Below are positions 13,137-14,006 of a DNA stretch of 14,006 bases, piece after piece. Below the pieces are notes generated by a model. That model had not been told where the DNA came from, searched no databases, and saw only the letters and a program-made list of their open reading frames with translations. A program made the position numbers and the translations under genes. Source of the DNA: Micrococcales bacterium. GTDB lineage: Bacteria > Actinomycetota > Actinomycetes > S36-B12. Positions within the stretch are counted from its first letter, which is position 1, and each line of letters starts with the position of its first letter. Location: contig PBWE01000046.1 of the NCBI GenBank assembly GCA_002728915.1, forward strand, positions 3,207-17,212, given 5' to 3'.

Positions 13137-14006
13137 TCATGTGCCCTCTGATTGCTGTCCATCCGGACGGGTCACCAGTGCGCCGGGGTTCATGATCCAG
13201 CCGGGGTCGAGGGTTGTTTTCATCGCGCGGAGGATGTCCTCGCCAACGGGGCCGATGGCTGCAGGCAGAAAGTCGCGGTGGTCGCGCCCCACTCCATGGT
13301 GGTGACTGACGGCGGCACCGCACTCGGCCAGCGCGTCCATAATGGCGGCCTTCGCGGACCGCCATCGATCCATTGATGCACGTGGGTCGCTGCGCGCACC
13401 GGCCAGGACCGTGAAATACAGCGAGGCTCCCACCTCGTAAGCGTGCGAGATGTGTGCCATGACGTAACTGTCGTCGCCGAGCTCCGCGCGAACAACCTCG
13501 GCAAGCGTGTGGTGGGTGTCGTCAATCGCGGACCACACCACGACGGTCTCGAAGGTCTCCACCAGGTATCCCGCATCCATCATCGCGTCGCGCTGGTAGG
13601 GGCCGAGGAACCGGGACGCGACCCACGAACGAGCGGGGCGCCCACCGATGGACACCGCACCTGCGTCGGCGAGGGTCTCGCGGGCAAGGGCGCGCATGGC
13701 TGCCAGCGTGGTGGCCGACTCGGACTCCCAGCCGATGATGATCAACGAACCCGGAAGGGCTCGACGCATGCGCACGTACATCGAGAAGGCCCCACCCAGC
13801 ACACCGCCGGGTCCCGATATCGTCAGCAACGCCTTCGTTTCTGCTTCATCCGATGCCCGCACGATCGTGGGTCGCAGCGGTGAACGTGTCAACGCGCGAA
13901 CAACACGGGTGGCCGCTGAGAAATCTCCGGGCACGATCGCCGCGGAGTACTCGCGAAACGTCGGGAACGCTCGCACGCGCAGGTCGGCGGAGGTGACGAT
14001 TCCCAG
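13137..14006 (-). CDS. FAD-linked oxidase, alkyldihydroxyacetonephosphate synthase type, C-terminal part
   Basis: The last 290 codons of a gene whose 5' end lies beyond the right edge; the frame is open to position 14006 (first visible residues LGIVTSADLRVR) and the GTG at 13976 is internal. The fragment belongs to the vanillyl-alcohol-oxidase/alkyl-DHAP-synthase flavoprotein group: the late motif SHHHGVGRDH with three histidines, then a DPGWIMNPGAL ending. The upstream FAD-binding domain would be outside the window except for its last portion (LGIVTSADLR). In animals the HHH motif belongs to the enzyme that forms the ether bond of plasmalogens; many actinobacterial relatives are annotated this way but their substrates are mostly unproven. 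An intrinsic terminator follows 126 bp after the stop. The family call is good; the substrate is unknown. Confidence 0.85.
   Translation of the reverse strand: MGIVTSADLRVRAFPTFREYSAAIVPGDFSAATRVVRALTRSPLRPTIVRASDEAETKALLTISGPGGVLGGAFSMYVRMRRALPGSLIIIGWESESATTLAAMRALARETLADAGAVSIGGRPARSWVASRFLGPYQRDAMMDAGYLVETFETVVVWSAIDDTHHTLAEVVRAELGDDSYVMAHISHAYEVGASLYFTVLAGARSDPRASMDRWRSAKAAIMDALAECGAAVSHHHGVGRDHRDFLPAAIGPVGEDILRAMKTTLDPGWIMNPGALVTRPDGQQSEGT

Overview
The window is a gene-dense, high-GC stretch of a chromosome that looks actinobacterial. The reasons are family-level: a large Lhr helicase directly followed by a Nei-type glycosylase (lhr-nei adjacency as in mycobacteria), and a minus-strand block thyX-dapA-RNase J / ftsK / RodZ-like HTH / rimO / pgsA / cinA / clgR, an order known from Streptomyces and, in part, from mycobacteria. 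No genus is assigned. I see no rRNA, tRNA, insertion sequence, prophage, CRISPR array or defence module. This is ordinary core genome with some unusual small-scale features.

Layout. Plus strand, left end: the 3' part of lhr (cut by the window edge) overlapping nei by 14 bp. These converge on the minus-strand gene clgR. Reading the minus strand in its own direction from the right: an FAD-linked oxidase of the alkyl-DHAP-synthase type (cut by the right edge) with an intrinsic terminator behind it; after a lone plus-strand GNAT acetyltransferase come thyX, dapA and rnj (RNase J), closely spaced and closed by a strong intrinsic terminator; then ftsK; then a 73-aa RodZ-type HTH protein; then rimO-pgsA-cinA with overlapping ends; and finally clgR behind its own 146-bp leader with a textbook ribosome binding site.

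How the genes relate. lhr and nei are DNA-repair genes. thyX supplies dTMP, dapA makes the diaminopimelate/lysine precursor, and RNase J matures and decays RNA. FtsK pumps chromosome DNA at the division septum. RimO methylthiolates ribosomal protein S12. PgsA makes phosphatidylglycerophosphate. The CinA-type protein recycles nicotinamide mononucleotide. ClgR is the usual activator of Clp protease genes. They are neighbours by conserved synteny rather than members of one pathway.

Most notable: (1) ftsK, rimO, dapA and thyX lack a Shine-Dalgarno sequence but each has a TANNNT -10 element 6-7 nt before the start codon, suggesting leaderless transcripts. (2) The RodZ-like protein ends right after its HTH domain, without the membrane segment and C-terminal domain of its relatives. 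(3) Short direct tandem repeats (9, 10, 12, 12, 15 and 15 bp units) cluster in and around ftsK. (4) The clgR leader holds three close inverted repeats. Nothing here amounts to a clearly new biological system.
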